From positions 1-39,974 of the forward strand of contig JAWXAN010000022.1 in assembly GCA_034439475.1 (NCBI GenBank): a DNA stretch of 39,974 bases. Reading direction: 5' to 3'. The notes beneath the pieces are model-generated. The model was not told where the DNA came from and made no database searches. It saw only the letters and a list, made by a program, of their open reading frames with translations. This document shows, one piece after another, positions 9,110 to 18,541 of the stretch (positions are counted from its first letter, which is position 1; each line of letters starts with the position of its first letter). Position numbers and translations under genes: made by a program. Origin of the DNA: Candidatus Zixiibacteriota bacterium. Its GTDB lineage: Bacteria; Zixibacteria; MSB-5A5; GN15; FEB-12.

Positions 9110-10510
9110 TCATTCGTATCTGGGGAGGTCGCTTCGGTCGACAATGATGCGGAGAGCTGTCGTCAAATAGGCGTCCTGTGATGAATCGACGGCTTTAATA
9201 TCTATAAGGAAAGTATTGTTCTCTACGCGTCCGATTATGGGCGGTGAAAAACGACGAAAACGCGCCGCCAGTCCTTGGGCATGATAATCCTCCGAAAAGC
9301 GAATCGCGACTGATGGTATGTCGGCTTCGGGAAGCGCTCCCCCCCCAACGTAGGCTTTTGTGCCGGTTACGGTAATCTCTTTGGGAAATCCGAGATTTGC
9401 TTCGATAGCTTTGGCCCGCTTATATAATTCAGATTCAGGAACTGAGAGAATCTGCCAGAGTTTTATGTCTTGCATGTATGTCCCGCTCAGGTACGACGAC
9501 AGCAGTTTCTCAAGCACCGCAAAAACAATCTTGTCGACCCTCAATGCTCTAAAGAGCGGGTTCCTCTTAATCTTTGCAATAAGTTTGGCATTCCCGACAA
9601 TCAAACCGGACTGAACGCCACCAAGCATTTTATCTCCCGAAAAACAGGTCAGATCTACCCCGGCCCTGACTGACTGTTGGACTGTGGGCTCCCGATATCC
9701 GAGTATTTTTTCGGTCTGAACAAAGACTCCGCTGCCTAAATCATTGCAGACCGGGATTTCATGGCTTCGTCCGAGTTCAACAAGGGCAGCCAGAGGAACT
9801 TCTTCGCTGAACCCGGCTTGGATGAAATTACTTTTATGAACTTTGAGTATCAGTCCGGTATTGTCGGTAATGGCCAAAGCATAATCTGCGAGATATGTAA
9901 TGTTTGTTGTCCCCACCTCGACCAATTTGGCTCCGGCGCGTTTCAATATGTCTGGAATGCGGAATCCCCCTCCGATTTGGACCAGTTCGCCGCGAGAGAT
10001 GATAACATCTTTTTTATTCGCCAGCGTGTTGAGAATTATGAAAAGCGCAGCGGCGCAATTATTGACTACTGTTCCGGATTCGGCATCAGAGAGCAAAGCA
10101 AGGTAGCTCTCACACATTTCTCCCCGGCTCCCCCGCGCGCCTTTTTCAATATCGAACTCCACGTTACTGTATCCTATGATGGTCGTTTTGATGGCCTCGA
10201 ATACGGATTCCGAAAGCGGGGAACGTCCAAGATTTGTATGGACAACTATCCCAGTGGCGTTTATGACCGGCTGGATTCTATACCTATTCAAGGCTTCGAT
10301 ATCATCAGAGATGGCGATAAACAGCTCGTCTTCTTTGAGTGAAACTGGTTTTACGGAAAAATCGTATTTTACTCTCTCAACAGTCTGGCGGACGACGCAT
10401 GCCACCATCTGTCGCGGTAATAGCGATGAAACCGCTTTCAGTCTGTCATCACTGAGCAGTTCATCGATGGAGGGGAAATCTCTGAGCTTTGTTATAAGTT
10501 TTTGGGCCAT
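9110..10510 (-). CDS. selA: L-seryl-tRNA(Sec) selenium transferase
   Basis: PLP enzyme that converts Ser-tRNA(Sec) to Sec-tRNA(Sec) using selenophosphate. I chose the ATG at 10510 (MAQKLITKLRDFPSIDELL, 466 aa), which matches the family N-terminus; an ATG 22 codons earlier lies deep inside the preceding gene. Key features are NATGIVVHTNLGRSPL (about 84-99), NNCAAALFI, SRGELVQIGGGFRIPDI and CFSGDKMLGGVQSG, with Lys294 as the PLP lysine (Lys295 in E. coli). Its start overlaps the end of the M28 gene by 19 bases, and selB follows 8 bases after its stop, forming a classic selAB pair. This bacterial SelA route contrasts with the archaeal/eukaryal PSTK-SepSecS route. Confidence 0.97.
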   Translation of the reverse strand: MAQKLITKLRDFPSIDELLSDDRLKAVSSLLPRQMVACVVRQTVERVKYDFSVKPVSLKEDELFIAISDDIEALNRYRIQPVINATGIVVHTNLGRSPLSESVFEAIKTTIIGYSNVEFDIEKGARGSRGEMCESYLALLSDAESGTVVNNCAAALFIILNTLANKKDVIISRGELVQIGGGFRIPDILKRAGAKLVEVGTTNITYLADYALAITDNTGLILKVHKSNFIQAGFSEEVPLAALVELGRSHEIPVCNDLGSGVFVQTEKILGYREPTVQQSVRAGVDLTCFSGDKMLGGVQSGLIVGNAKLIAKIKRNPLFRALRVDKIVFAVLEKLLSSYLSGTYMQDIKLWQILSVPESELYKRAKAIEANLGFPKEITVTGTKAYVGGGALPEADIPSVAIRFSEDYHAQGLAARFRRFSPPIIGRVENNTFLIDIKAVDSSQDAYLTTALRIIVDRSDLPRYE

Positions 10511-11418
10511 TGCGATGAATTGTAAAGTATGTGCGCAATTACTCGTCCGACATTCGCCAATGATTCTGCTGAGCATTTATCGGGCGTGTCATGTTCTGTG
10601 TGCCAGTAGATGTAATCGAAATCAATGAGAACAACAGATGGCACTCCTCCGGCATTTAGCGATAGATGGTCATCCTGTATCGGATATTTTACCGAATCGA
10701 TAAAAGTAGTCACATTTAGCTGCGATGCTGTTTTCCAAATATAATCATTGAGTGTCGGTACAAATGTCTGAGAATAAAATTCGCGGTAAATCTGCTGGCT
10801 TTTGTCTCCAACCATATCTATGACGATTCCGAAATGATATTTATCCCGGATTCCAAGAGACGCAAAATGACGCGATCCCAACAAATACCAATCACCGTCT
10901 CCGGGTTTGCCCCAGTCCTCTCCATCGACACAGACCAAATCTACATTAGCGACAGGCGCGGACACGGCAAGCATATTGGCCAATTCCATTAATATGGCAA
11001 CACCTGAGCCGGCATCGTTGGCTCCATCAATTGCAAGTTCACTCTTGGACGAGTCGAAAGCGTGTTCTGCGCGGGGACGGCAATCATAGTGCGCCATAAG
11101 CAGGATGGCTTTGGAATCCGATTTGTCGCCTCTAAAACTTGCAATAAGGTTTACAAGCGGAATCTGATTGTTTGAATAGGGATCGTCAAAAGTCATCGAC
11201 TGGCTGTCCACAGCCAAGCCTTTGGAGACAAAGTGCCTCTTGAGGTAGTCTCTGCATTCCGCCGATGCAACACTTCCTGGAACCCGAGGGCCAAAGGCAA
11301 CCTGCTGTTCTATGTAGGTTAGGGCCTGTGCGCCGTCAAAATCTGTAGTGCTAATCTTTGAGGCACAGCCCAGAAGAAGAATTGCGCTCAGTATTGGTAC
11401 AAGATATTCGAGTGTCAT
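10492..11418 (-). CDS. M28-family lipoprotein, glutaminyl-cyclase-like
   Basis: A 308-residue exported zinc protein. The N-terminus ends in L-L-G-C (Cys18), a clear lipobox, so it is probably anchored in a membrane facing the periplasm or surface. Metal and catalytic motifs of the M28 fold are present: AHYD (H110), DGANDAGSG (D135), VDGEDWG (E167-D168), VIDMVGD (D201) and WHTEHD (H273). The segment PIQDDHLSLNAGGVPSVVLID followed by WHT closely resembles the PIEDDH...WHT region of glutaminyl-peptide cyclotransferases rather than typical aminopeptidases. I therefore favour a glutaminyl cyclase making N-terminal pyroglutamate; an aminopeptidase remains possible. It lies between sprA (46-base gap) and selA (19-base overlap). 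Confidence 0.8.
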   Translation of the reverse strand: MTLEYLVPILSAILLLGCASKISTTDFDGAQALTYIEQQVAFGPRVPGSVASAECRDYLKRHFVSKGLAVDSQSMTFDDPYSNNQIPLVNLIASFRGDKSDSKAILLMAHYDCRPRAEHAFDSSKSELAIDGANDAGSGVAILMELANMLAVSAPVANVDLVCVDGEDWGKPGDGDWYLLGSRHFASLGIRDKYHFGIVIDMVGDKSQQIYREFYSQTFVPTLNDYIWKTASQLNVTTFIDSVKYPIQDDHLSLNAGGVPSVVLIDFDYIYWHTEHDTPDKCSAESLANVGRVIAHILYNSSQWPKNL

Positions 11419-11423
11419 AGCCC

Positions 11424-11452
11424 AATCTGCTTAGCAGAGAAGGGCTTGTCAA
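11424..11452 (-). promoter_or_regulatory. Possible promoter of M28 gene
   Basis: In the 46-base gap after sprA, minus-strand TTGACA (11447-11452, perfect) is followed after 17 bases by CAGATT (11424-11429, weak). Five bases then precede the ATG at 11418, which has no clear Shine-Dalgarno. If real, the mRNA for the M28-selA-selB-amidohydrolase set would be leaderless or nearly so. Confidence 0.4.
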
Positions 11453-11464
11453 ATCAAAAAGCGA

Positions 11465-14400
11465 TTAGAACTTAATCTCAGTCCAAATCTGCAACTGGCG
11501 GACATGTGTGTTTCTACCAAGCTTATCGCTCGTATCTTGCCACATTGCAGATAAGCCGCCTTGTATTTGTTGACTAAACGTATAGGAAATTGTGGGGGCG
11601 ATGGAAAAGTCCGACTTATCTGTTGTAAGTCTTCGAATTCCGACGACTGGTATTGTTTCGCTTTGGTCTCCGGAGAACCTGGCGGTGACTTCCAAAGCCA
11701 TTTGAGACTTGAACTTCACTTTACCAAATAATGGGACGGAAATACCGCCTGGTGCGCTGAATGAATATTTCGCGGTAAAGGCCAGTCTTTTCTGCTTTCC
11801 AACGGAATTGCTTTGTCGTTTTCCATCGAATGTCCCAAACTGCTCGGTAAGCGTCTTGGTTAGCGCGTACGAACTCGACATCGATAAGGCTCTGAAGAGT
11901 TTGAAGTTGACCGAGAGAAGGGGGTTGAAGTTCTCCGTAGTCGTTCGGTTCGAGGTAAAGTTTCCATCTAACTCGACCGTTTCGCGGGTTTGGCGCGAAT
12001 AGCCTGTCCGAGGAGCAAAGACTTCGATGAATTTGTTCACATATGGCTTAATAATCGGTAACGTGGTAAACTTTTGAATCGAAACCGAGACATCAGGCCA
12101 CGAGGTTGAAATTTGTTCCTGTCGCGGACCAACCCTGAAAAGATCCCGCGTAATAGACTGTCTGAACCGGACATCAATAAGTAGGCCCCCAAGCAGTCTG
12201 AAACCTGAGCCGAGATCATAGCTAACTCCCTCACTTGAAAAGGGAGAGCGCGGATCATCGCTGCTGCGAAGCCCATCGGGGTCATCTTTGAAGCCAAATT
12301 GGTAGCCGTACGATGACCGTGTAAGCATTCCAGGCGTGCTGTTATTGTAAGTTTTAGCGTATTTGTACGTTATCGGTTTTATCCATCCCGTCAGGAGTCG
12401 AAGAATAGTCAGCGGCGGATCATAGATCGGTCTGCCGTCCACCTTCGGTTCTTCTTTCTTCGCCTGAATCCGGTTTGAATCGGCGAGAGTGGAGTCTATA
12501 ACGGTAGAATCAGTGATGATGGTGTCACTTGGATTCGGTGTATTTTGAGCAACGCGCGAAGCTGACGGCCGATTGGTTGACTTCCAGGGCTTGCCGAGAA
12601 GTAGCATATGATTAAAGGTGCCATTCACGCTCCAGTTTCGAGCAAGATTGGCGGCTCGGGTTTCAGAGGTACGGTCGTATACATCACCGTACGTGGACCC
12701 ATAGGACAGGGCGGTTGTAAGAAATTTCAATAGCTTTGGATCATAGCTCGCGGAGAATGTCTGACCGTAGTTTGTTTCAAGCCCCAGCTTGAAATTACCC
12801 GGCTTGAGGGAAACGCCTTCAATATCGGCCAAGTCACGGACAGTGTTCATTGAATAAGAGGTCGAGAGGTTTTGAAATATCTCATAGCTGAGACTTGTCC
12901 GGCCATTGAAACTTCTTGAAAGCGATGTTTTCGGCTTGCCGTTTCTATCCTCGCTTATTTGTATCGAGCGATCAAACCGGCCCGACCAATCCCAGCTCTG
13001 GGGATAGATACCAAGTTTCGTGCCGTCCAGTCGTTTGAGCAGGGGAATATCTTTGGCCCATCCAAATATTGACAATCGAGGAAGATTCTTTAGACCCATA
13101 TCGTACGAGGCATTTACATTGTAATTCTCAGAAAAATTGCGGGGGTTATTCACCGAGGTGAGCATTGAACGAGCATACGAGTATGAGACTTTCTGACGAT
13201 TCAAAAGAACATTAAACAGCGGACTTTTGCCTTTTCGCTGGAATGATTCTGAAATTGAGATGCTGCGCCGATTGCTAAATGTCTGCTCGGCGAGCCGCAC
13301 GTCTTCAGGAAGGACAATGTCCGAGTTTGTCCGTAAGAGAGGGACAAGTCTGGTCTGGCTAAAGCTATAACTTATAGGTAAGCGCGCTGTCCACGATTTC
13401 GGTAAAAACTTGTCTGCGTTAAATGTGACTCCATAGTTATAGGCTGAATTAGTGCTTCCACTGCCAAGATTATCGCTGGCTCCAGCCCTGTTGGCAGTTG
13501 AAAGACCGCGGAAGTAAGGGTCTTTTTGTTCGAGACCAAAATTATAGTTAAACAGGTCAGCGGCTGTGCCATTTACGCTAAAGCGATAGGCCGTGCCGAT
13601 ATCTTTTCTGACATCGGTAACGCGAAGTTCATCGAGCCAGACTTCGCCAGTAATCGGCTGACTGCTTTCATTGACAACACCGGCCGCAAAGTAGGAAATG
13701 TCATTAATACTGGGGCGACCATTAATTCGATAATTACCGGAAGTGACATTGAGAAAGGCATTTACACTATCCTTTGCCCTGAGCGCCGAATCTTTTATTC
13801 CGGTTATGGCATTAAAGTCAATGTCGACAAAGTTCCGCTCGTCCCAGCCCGGATGCACAAATGTGGAATATTCATAAAAGTTAACTGAGTCGCGGCCAGC
13901 CCTCAAAAAGAATCGAACAGAATCGCTGACACTGGTAATGGGGCCATGGACATACATCTGCAGGTGTCTATACCCGGAATACCTTTCGATTGAAACCAAG
14001 TTCTTTTTTGCGATACCGGTATCATTTGGCTGAAGATTCTCATAGCTGAGCGAGAGAGCGCGTTGTGCCTCGGTTACGTTATTGGTCCTGTCAAAATAGG
14101 CCTCGACTCCGGGCGGAGGTGTGAAGTTTACATTTTCTTCGTCGCTGACCGATGCTACAACAAATTTCGATTGCTGCTGCTCAGGGAGATTCAAGTTTGC
14201 TGAGTCGACGTGAACAGAATCCTGCCAGTTTGATTGGACAAAATACCAGTTGGCAACTTCAACTGTATCATTTTCTACTCTGAATTCTTCGGTGTTAAAC
14301 CAGACTCTCACATATCGAATGAAATCCCAATCGGGTTTGCCGATCGAATCGGTTAAGGCGCGGCTGTCCCTTATTGGCAGACGATAGGTGCGCCAGTTGG

Positions 14401-17400
14401 TTCCGTCCGGCAAGATCTTCTCGGAACCGGGCACCAAAAAGGAGTCGCTTGCAAGGTCTATCGTGAAGGAATAATAATCGTTGAGGGTCTGGAACTGGTC
14501 TGCAAATGTTTCTTTATCAGGGGTAGTTTGGATACCATCGGCCACTCTATTTCCCTCAGTGCCATTGAGCCATTCATAAAATCGAGGATCTTCCACATTA
14601 AAGCGAACATTCGTGCACTGCCCTGGAGGAAGCGGGCAGACACCTTCCTTACCGTTAAACCAATTATCACCATTTGGGTCCGGATTTGTCACCAGATTAT
14701 AACCGGGCTCCTGTCCATCCGAAAGTCCGTCAATCCCAATATCTTCCTCTTCGGTAATTGCTTTATTCCGATCCTTATCTTCAGTGTCAGGAGCATTATT
14801 GCCATTGACATCTTCGGTGATTTGCCCGAAATCCAGATGAATCTTTCCGGTTCGTCCTTTAACCCGCATTTCGAAGAGTTGCACTCGTGACTTATCGATT
14901 CTGTTTCCAATATGTCGGAGAATGCCTGCCCATGCCTTGGTATCGGAAGTATCTGCTCCAGACGTATCTGCGTTGACTTTAGCTGGTCTAAAAATCATCC
15001 TGAATGGCGTCAATGTCCCTTCGCCTTGTGGTCTTTCTCCTTCATAAACATCGCTGAAGGCAATGGCGTGCGTGTTATGCCACAACATTTTGCTTCTATT
15101 ATATCCCAGGCCAACAAGTTGCTGCGGCAAGGCAGCAAGTGTCCAACTCTGATATGACATACCAATTGAAACCTGCTCTAGAGCTGACTCGAAATCATCA
15201 ATATATGCCTCGCCTCCAACATTTGGGTTGGGGCGGGATTGCGCTACTTCAGCGCTGAACTGCATAGTAGACGGGGCTTCGGTGGTCAAAGCAGGGAGGG
15301 CATTAATGGCTTTTGTCAGAAAGCCGGGATAGATGCGAAAACCCATATCAAAATCCAGCACAAGTCCCTTTGACGTCTCCTGCCCGACACGGGGCTTACG
15401 GTCTTGGGCCTTATCTGATTTGTAGAGAACAGTTGTCCCGAAGGAGAGATCGCGGCTCCATTCATATTCGGCGCGGGCCCCGAACAACGTCTTCTTAGCG
15501 AGAGTCAGGAAGGGGGCATATTCAAACTCAACCTTCAGATCGGCATTGGGATCGTTGGCCACATCACTGATGAGCGTTAGTTGGCCGAAATCGTACTGAA
15601 TGTTATAATCCTCACCCTTGGTAAGCAATTGCCCGTTGAGCATTACACGTTCCGAACCTTCAATAATGTTCGTGCGGTTTAACCGAATTATCGAGCTTCG
15701 TGTCTTGGATGAATACTGAATGTAATACTGTGAAGCATTGGCCGAAGCCTGAGAGCCCGGAACATCTGAGTAAATGATCGAGTTTCGCGCCGTCTTACTC
15801 AAAATATTTGTGGCCGTGCCATTTTCGTCTACAAACGTAGTATCAGAATTGAAGGGCGTTCGGCTTGGGAAAATAAGCAGACCCCAATCACTTCGGTATA
15901 TCTCGCGGCGAGTATCTATTAAGCCGTCGGGCTGCTGAGCAGATCCATTGTACTGGTCAAGTCCCAGTATCTCAATAAAGTTCCCTTCAGGTGTCCCGGT
16001 CGTACTGAGCTGATATTCAAGCGCCGCAACTGTTCCTTCCTGACCCGCCTTGCCTTTGAAAATCTTTAAACTCAGGTCTTCGGCGCCGCCTGCTTTTGGA
16101 ACGCTATATACGTTTCGCCACATTAACGGCCAAGTCTTACTTGTAGATCGAAAGTACTGTCCCGGCCGTGTACGAATATATTTAAGGATATAGTTTGATC
16201 CTGTAATATCTCCGACGGTTTGAATTGTTCCATCGGCGCGTTTAATAATCATGAATACACCCATCGCTTCGCGGCGAGAAGACGTAAACTGCAGGTAATG
16301 CAGGTTTTTTATCGTATCCTGTTCCAGAGTAAAGTTGTCACGAGTCAACTCTTTGACCTCGAGAGAATCTTTCGCCGAGGACTCCTCGGGAAATAGAGTC
16401 CTGTCAAAGGTGTTTATGTAAAGTGTGGCTGGTATAGGGTTGGTTCCATTTTGAGCGCTTATGTCCTTCGGGAGAACTTCAAATACTTGGACACTGAGAA
16501 CAAAATCGCCTTTTTTGAATCCTATACCGTCGATATTGGAGCTATCGGCGTATCCAAGGTCATACAGACGCCCTTCGGCATAGGACAAATCTCGAATCCA
16601 TGTTGCATCTTCGAGACCACCAGCATTAATGGTGGCCCGCTCCGAAGAGCCTTTTTCCTGTGAGGCAATGGCGGTAAGCGTCAGGTTGCCAAGCTGAGCC
16701 TCGGTTTTGAGTCCAAAGAGTCCTTGAATCGTCGATGAATAGCCGACAAACTGGGTTCGCTTTAAGTCGAGGGTTGTGTTGCCCGCTTCAATGGTCTTCA
16801 GTATGTCGTCCTCGTCCCCCTTATATCTGAGCTGAATTCGATTTGCAAGCGGAATATCGGTTTGGTTATCCTGGGAAACTTTGACTGATATCTTGGTTCC
16901 AATCGTACCGGCGATCTCGAATCGGGATATTTGCTCCATATTAAGCGATGGAAATCTACTCGGCTGGACTAATCCTGCCGCCGCGCCATCGGTCCACTGA
17001 GACCTGCCTGAAAGCGTGATTCTCCGATAGCCGGAGACACGGAGATTTCCGCCGCCTTCGCCAAAAATCTTATCAAACCGCTTGGGTAAATCTATACCAA
17101 CCGATAGCCCGCTTCGTTTTCTTCCACTTTGAGCTTCGGCGATTGACTTTGAGACGGAACTACTAAATCTCTGCCGCAGTAGTATAGAAGTCCGGTAAGC
17201 GTTAAACAGCTCAGCATCGACAGATACTGGTATCAGCTCACCCTTAGCCGCATACGGGGTTACAAAAGTGAGACTTTTGGCGGAATGACTGCTGGATTTG
17301 AGAAGCGGCTTAAATTGAAGCGGCTCAGAGAGGATTGAATAAGGCTTGGCCCCAAGGGCCACGGAGAAAAGCTCGCTTTGGGGTTTATAGCGAGAAACGA

Positions 17401-17554
17401 CCGGAGGCGGGTCGTCAAAGGTGGCGCTGAACCGTCCATCAGCATACGCCGCCTTGGCTCCAAGAAGGAGCATGGCCGCGCATGAGGAGAAGGCTATGAA
17501 CTTTCTTACAAACTGTAGGTGCACTGCCCAACTTTTGGTTAGATACGTCTTCAA
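11465..17554 (-). CDS. sprA: SprA-like giant outer-membrane protein (type IX translocon)
   Basis: At 2029 residues this is the largest gene here. SprA/Sov proteins form the outer-membrane translocon of the type IX secretion system, a very large beta barrel. The N-terminus (LQFVRKFIAFSSCAAMLLLGAKAAYA, then D) is a signal peptide. Much of the body alternates polar and aromatic residues like barrel strands. Motifs such as GNLRVSGYRRITLSGRSQWTDG, QLRYKGDEDDILKTIEAGN and PNVGGEAYIDDFE are familiar from SprA/T9SS-translocon families. An Asp/Asn-rich insert (about 910-975) resembles calcium-binding loops. The reading frame opens with TTG at 17554; GTG at 17524 is an alternative and neither has a well-spaced Shine-Dalgarno. 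No other T9SS component (PorK-PorN, PorU, PorV) is in the window, so secretion function is inference. Confidence 0.88.
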   Translation of the reverse strand: MKTYLTKSWAVHLQFVRKFIAFSSCAAMLLLGAKAAYADGRFSATFDDPPPVVSRYKPQSELFSVALGAKPYSILSEPLQFKPLLKSSSHSAKSLTFVTPYAAKGELIPVSVDAELFNAYRTSILLRQRFSSSVSKSIAEAQSGRKRSGLSVGIDLPKRFDKIFGEGGGNLRVSGYRRITLSGRSQWTDGAAAGLVQPSRFPSLNMEQISRFEIAGTIGTKISVKVSQDNQTDIPLANRIQLRYKGDEDDILKTIEAGNTTLDLKRTQFVGYSSTIQGLFGLKTEAQLGNLTLTAIASQEKGSSERATINAGGLEDATWIRDLSYAEGRLYDLGYADSSNIDGIGFKKGDFVLSVQVFEVLPKDISAQNGTNPIPATLYINTFDRTLFPEESSAKDSLEVKELTRDNFTLEQDTIKNLHYLQFTSSRREAMGVFMIIKRADGTIQTVGDITGSNYILKYIRTRPGQYFRSTSKTWPLMWRNVYSVPKAGGAEDLSLKIFKGKAGQEGTVAALEYQLSTTGTPEGNFIEILGLDQYNGSAQQPDGLIDTRREIYRSDWGLLIFPSRTPFNSDTTFVDENGTATNILSKTARNSIIYSDVPGSQASANASQYYIQYSSKTRSSIIRLNRTNIIEGSERVMLNGQLLTKGEDYNIQYDFGQLTLISDVANDPNADLKVEFEYAPFLTLAKKTLFGARAEYEWSRDLSFGTTVLYKSDKAQDRKPRVGQETSKGLVLDFDMGFRIYPGFLTKAINALPALTTEAPSTMQFSAEVAQSRPNPNVGGEAYIDDFESALEQVSIGMSYQSWTLAALPQQLVGLGYNRSKMLWHNTHAIAFSDVYEGERPQGEGTLTPFRMIFRPAKVNADTSGADTSDTKAWAGILRHIGNRIDKSRVQLFEMRVKGRTGKIHLDFGQITEDVNGNNAPDTEDKDRNKAITEEEDIGIDGLSDGQEPGYNLVTNPDPNGDNWFNGKEGVCPLPPGQCTNVRFNVEDPRFYEWLNGTEGNRVADGIQTTPDKETFADQFQTLNDYYSFTIDLASDSFLVPGSEKILPDGTNWRTYRLPIRDSRALTDSIGKPDWDFIRYVRVWFNTEEFRVENDTVEVANWYFVQSNWQDSVHVDSANLNLPEQQQSKFVVASVSDEENVNFTPPPGVEAYFDRTNNVTEAQRALSLSYENLQPNDTGIAKKNLVSIERYSGYRHLQMYVHGPITSVSDSVRFFLRAGRDSVNFYEYSTFVHPGWDERNFVDIDFNAITGIKDSALRAKDSVNAFLNVTSGNYRINGRPSINDISYFAAGVVNESSQPITGEVWLDELRVTDVRKDIGTAYRFSVNGTAADLFNYNFGLEQKDPYFRGLSTANRAGASDNLGSGSTNSAYNYGVTFNADKFLPKSWTARLPISYSFSQTRLVPLLRTNSDIVLPEDVRLAEQTFSNRRSISISESFQRKGKSPLFNVLLNRQKVSYSYARSMLTSVNNPRNFSENYNVNASYDMGLKNLPRLSIFGWAKDIPLLKRLDGTKLGIYPQSWDWSGRFDRSIQISEDRNGKPKTSLSRSFNGRTSLSYEIFQNLSTSYSMNTVRDLADIEGVSLKPGNFKLGLETNYGQTFSASYDPKLLKFLTTALSYGSTYGDVYDRTSETRAANLARNWSVNGTFNHMLLLGKPWKSTNRPSASRVAQNTPNPSDTIITDSTVIDSTLADSNRIQAKKEEPKVDGRPIYDPPLTILRLLTGWIKPITYKYAKTYNNSTPGMLTRSSYGYQFGFKDDPDGLRSSDDPRSPFSSEGVSYDLGSGFRLLGGLLIDVRFRQSITRDLFRVGPRQEQISTSWPDVSVSIQKFTTLPIIKPYVNKFIEVFAPRTGYSRQTRETVELDGNFTSNRTTTENFNPLLSVNFKLFRALSMSSSYALTKTLTEQFGTFDGKRQSNSVGKQKRLAFTAKYSFSAPGGISVPLFGKVKFKSQMALEVTARFSGDQSETIPVVGIRRLTTDKSDFSIAPTISYTFSQQIQGGLSAMWQDTSDKLGRNTHVRQLQIWTEIKF

Positions 17555-17587
17555 TTCGTTAGAAAATGTTCGATAGATCTCCTCTGA

Positions 17588-18541
17588 TTAGAATTTGCCA
17601 ATGGTTTGGACTTCTTCGTTTAGCATTATACCGAATTTCTCGAATACACGCTTCTTCATTATATCGGCCAAGGACCGAATATCTCGCGAGGTCGCCGTGC
17701 CAGTGTTGACGATAATATTGGCATGTTTCTCAAAAACCTTCGCTCCACCAACCGAAAGACCCTTGGCGCCGACTTCTTCAAGTAACCTACCAGCAGGAAG
17801 CTTGCCGTATTGCTCACGCGGATCGGGAATATTTTTAAAAAAACAGCCTGCCGATTTTCCGGCATTGGGGTGTTTCGTTTCGCGAAGCTTAAGGATATCG
17901 TCTACCTTTTGTTGTATCTCACTACTATTCCCCGGCTGCAGAGCCAGCTTCACACTGACAACAACTTCGTGGCTGACTTTGAGGAAGGAATCCCGATAGC
18001 TGAACCGGCAATAATCCGGAGCAACAACTTTGAGGCGTCCTTCAATATCGACCAAAGTAACCTCGGTCGTTATCTGGCCAATTTCTCCGCCGAAGGCTCC
18101 GGCGTTGCCATAAACGGCTCCACCAACAGAGCCCCAAATTCCGGCCGCAAACTCGGCTCCGGTCAAGTTCTGGTTTGTGGCGAAATCAACCAATGCCATA
18201 AGATCTTCTCCGGCTCCGCATTCAATCCCATTAGGTTCTATGCGAGTCAATCCACGGACGTCAACTTTGATTATAAGTCCATCGAACCCTTCATCTGAGA
18301 TCAGCAGATTCGATCCGCCGCCGATTAGGAAAAAATTAAGCTTCAGCTTTTTTGCGGCAGAGATCGCCTTGGCTATTTCAACGGCGGATACGGCGGTGAT
18401 AAAATATTTCGCGCGCCCGCCAGTTTTATAGCTGGTCAGCGGGGCCAGCTCTTTGTTCCATTCAAGAGAATGCCCAAATGCCGCTTGGACGGTCTGTAGA
18501 GTAAGGTCATTGCTCACCGAGAGTTGCTCTGTCATTGTCAT
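17588..18541 (-). CDS. murB: UDP-N-acetylenolpyruvoylglucosamine reductase
   Basis: FAD enzyme that reduces UDP-GlcNAc-enolpyruvate to UDP-MurNAc with NADPH in cytoplasmic peptidoglycan precursor synthesis. The 317 residues carry TSYKTGGRAKYF (36-47), the FAD-binding IGGGSNLLISDEGFDGLII (73-91), AAGIWGSVGGAVYGNAGAFGGEI (132-154), SYRDSFLK (181-188) and the C-terminal Glu pair LNEEVQ (E309/E310). The position of the catalytic serine that reprotonates the intermediate (GSxFKN) is Cys233 here (AGCFFKN). The ATG at 18541 lies six bases after a good -10 box; the ATG at 18535 has AAAAGGA five bases before it and is an equal candidate. It is the first gene before sprA, 33 bases away. Confidence 0.95.
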   Translation of the reverse strand: MTMTEQLSVSNDLTLQTVQAAFGHSLEWNKELAPLTSYKTGGRAKYFITAVSAVEIAKAISAAKKLKLNFFLIGGGSNLLISDEGFDGLIIKVDVRGLTRIEPNGIECGAGEDLMALVDFATNQNLTGAEFAAGIWGSVGGAVYGNAGAFGGEIGQITTEVTLVDIEGRLKVVAPDYCRFSYRDSFLKVSHEVVVSVKLALQPGNSSEIQQKVDDILKLRETKHPNAGKSAGCFFKNIPDPREQYGKLPAGRLLEEVGAKGLSVGGAKVFEKHANIIVNTGTATSRDIRSLADIMKKRVFEKFGIMLNEEVQTIGKF

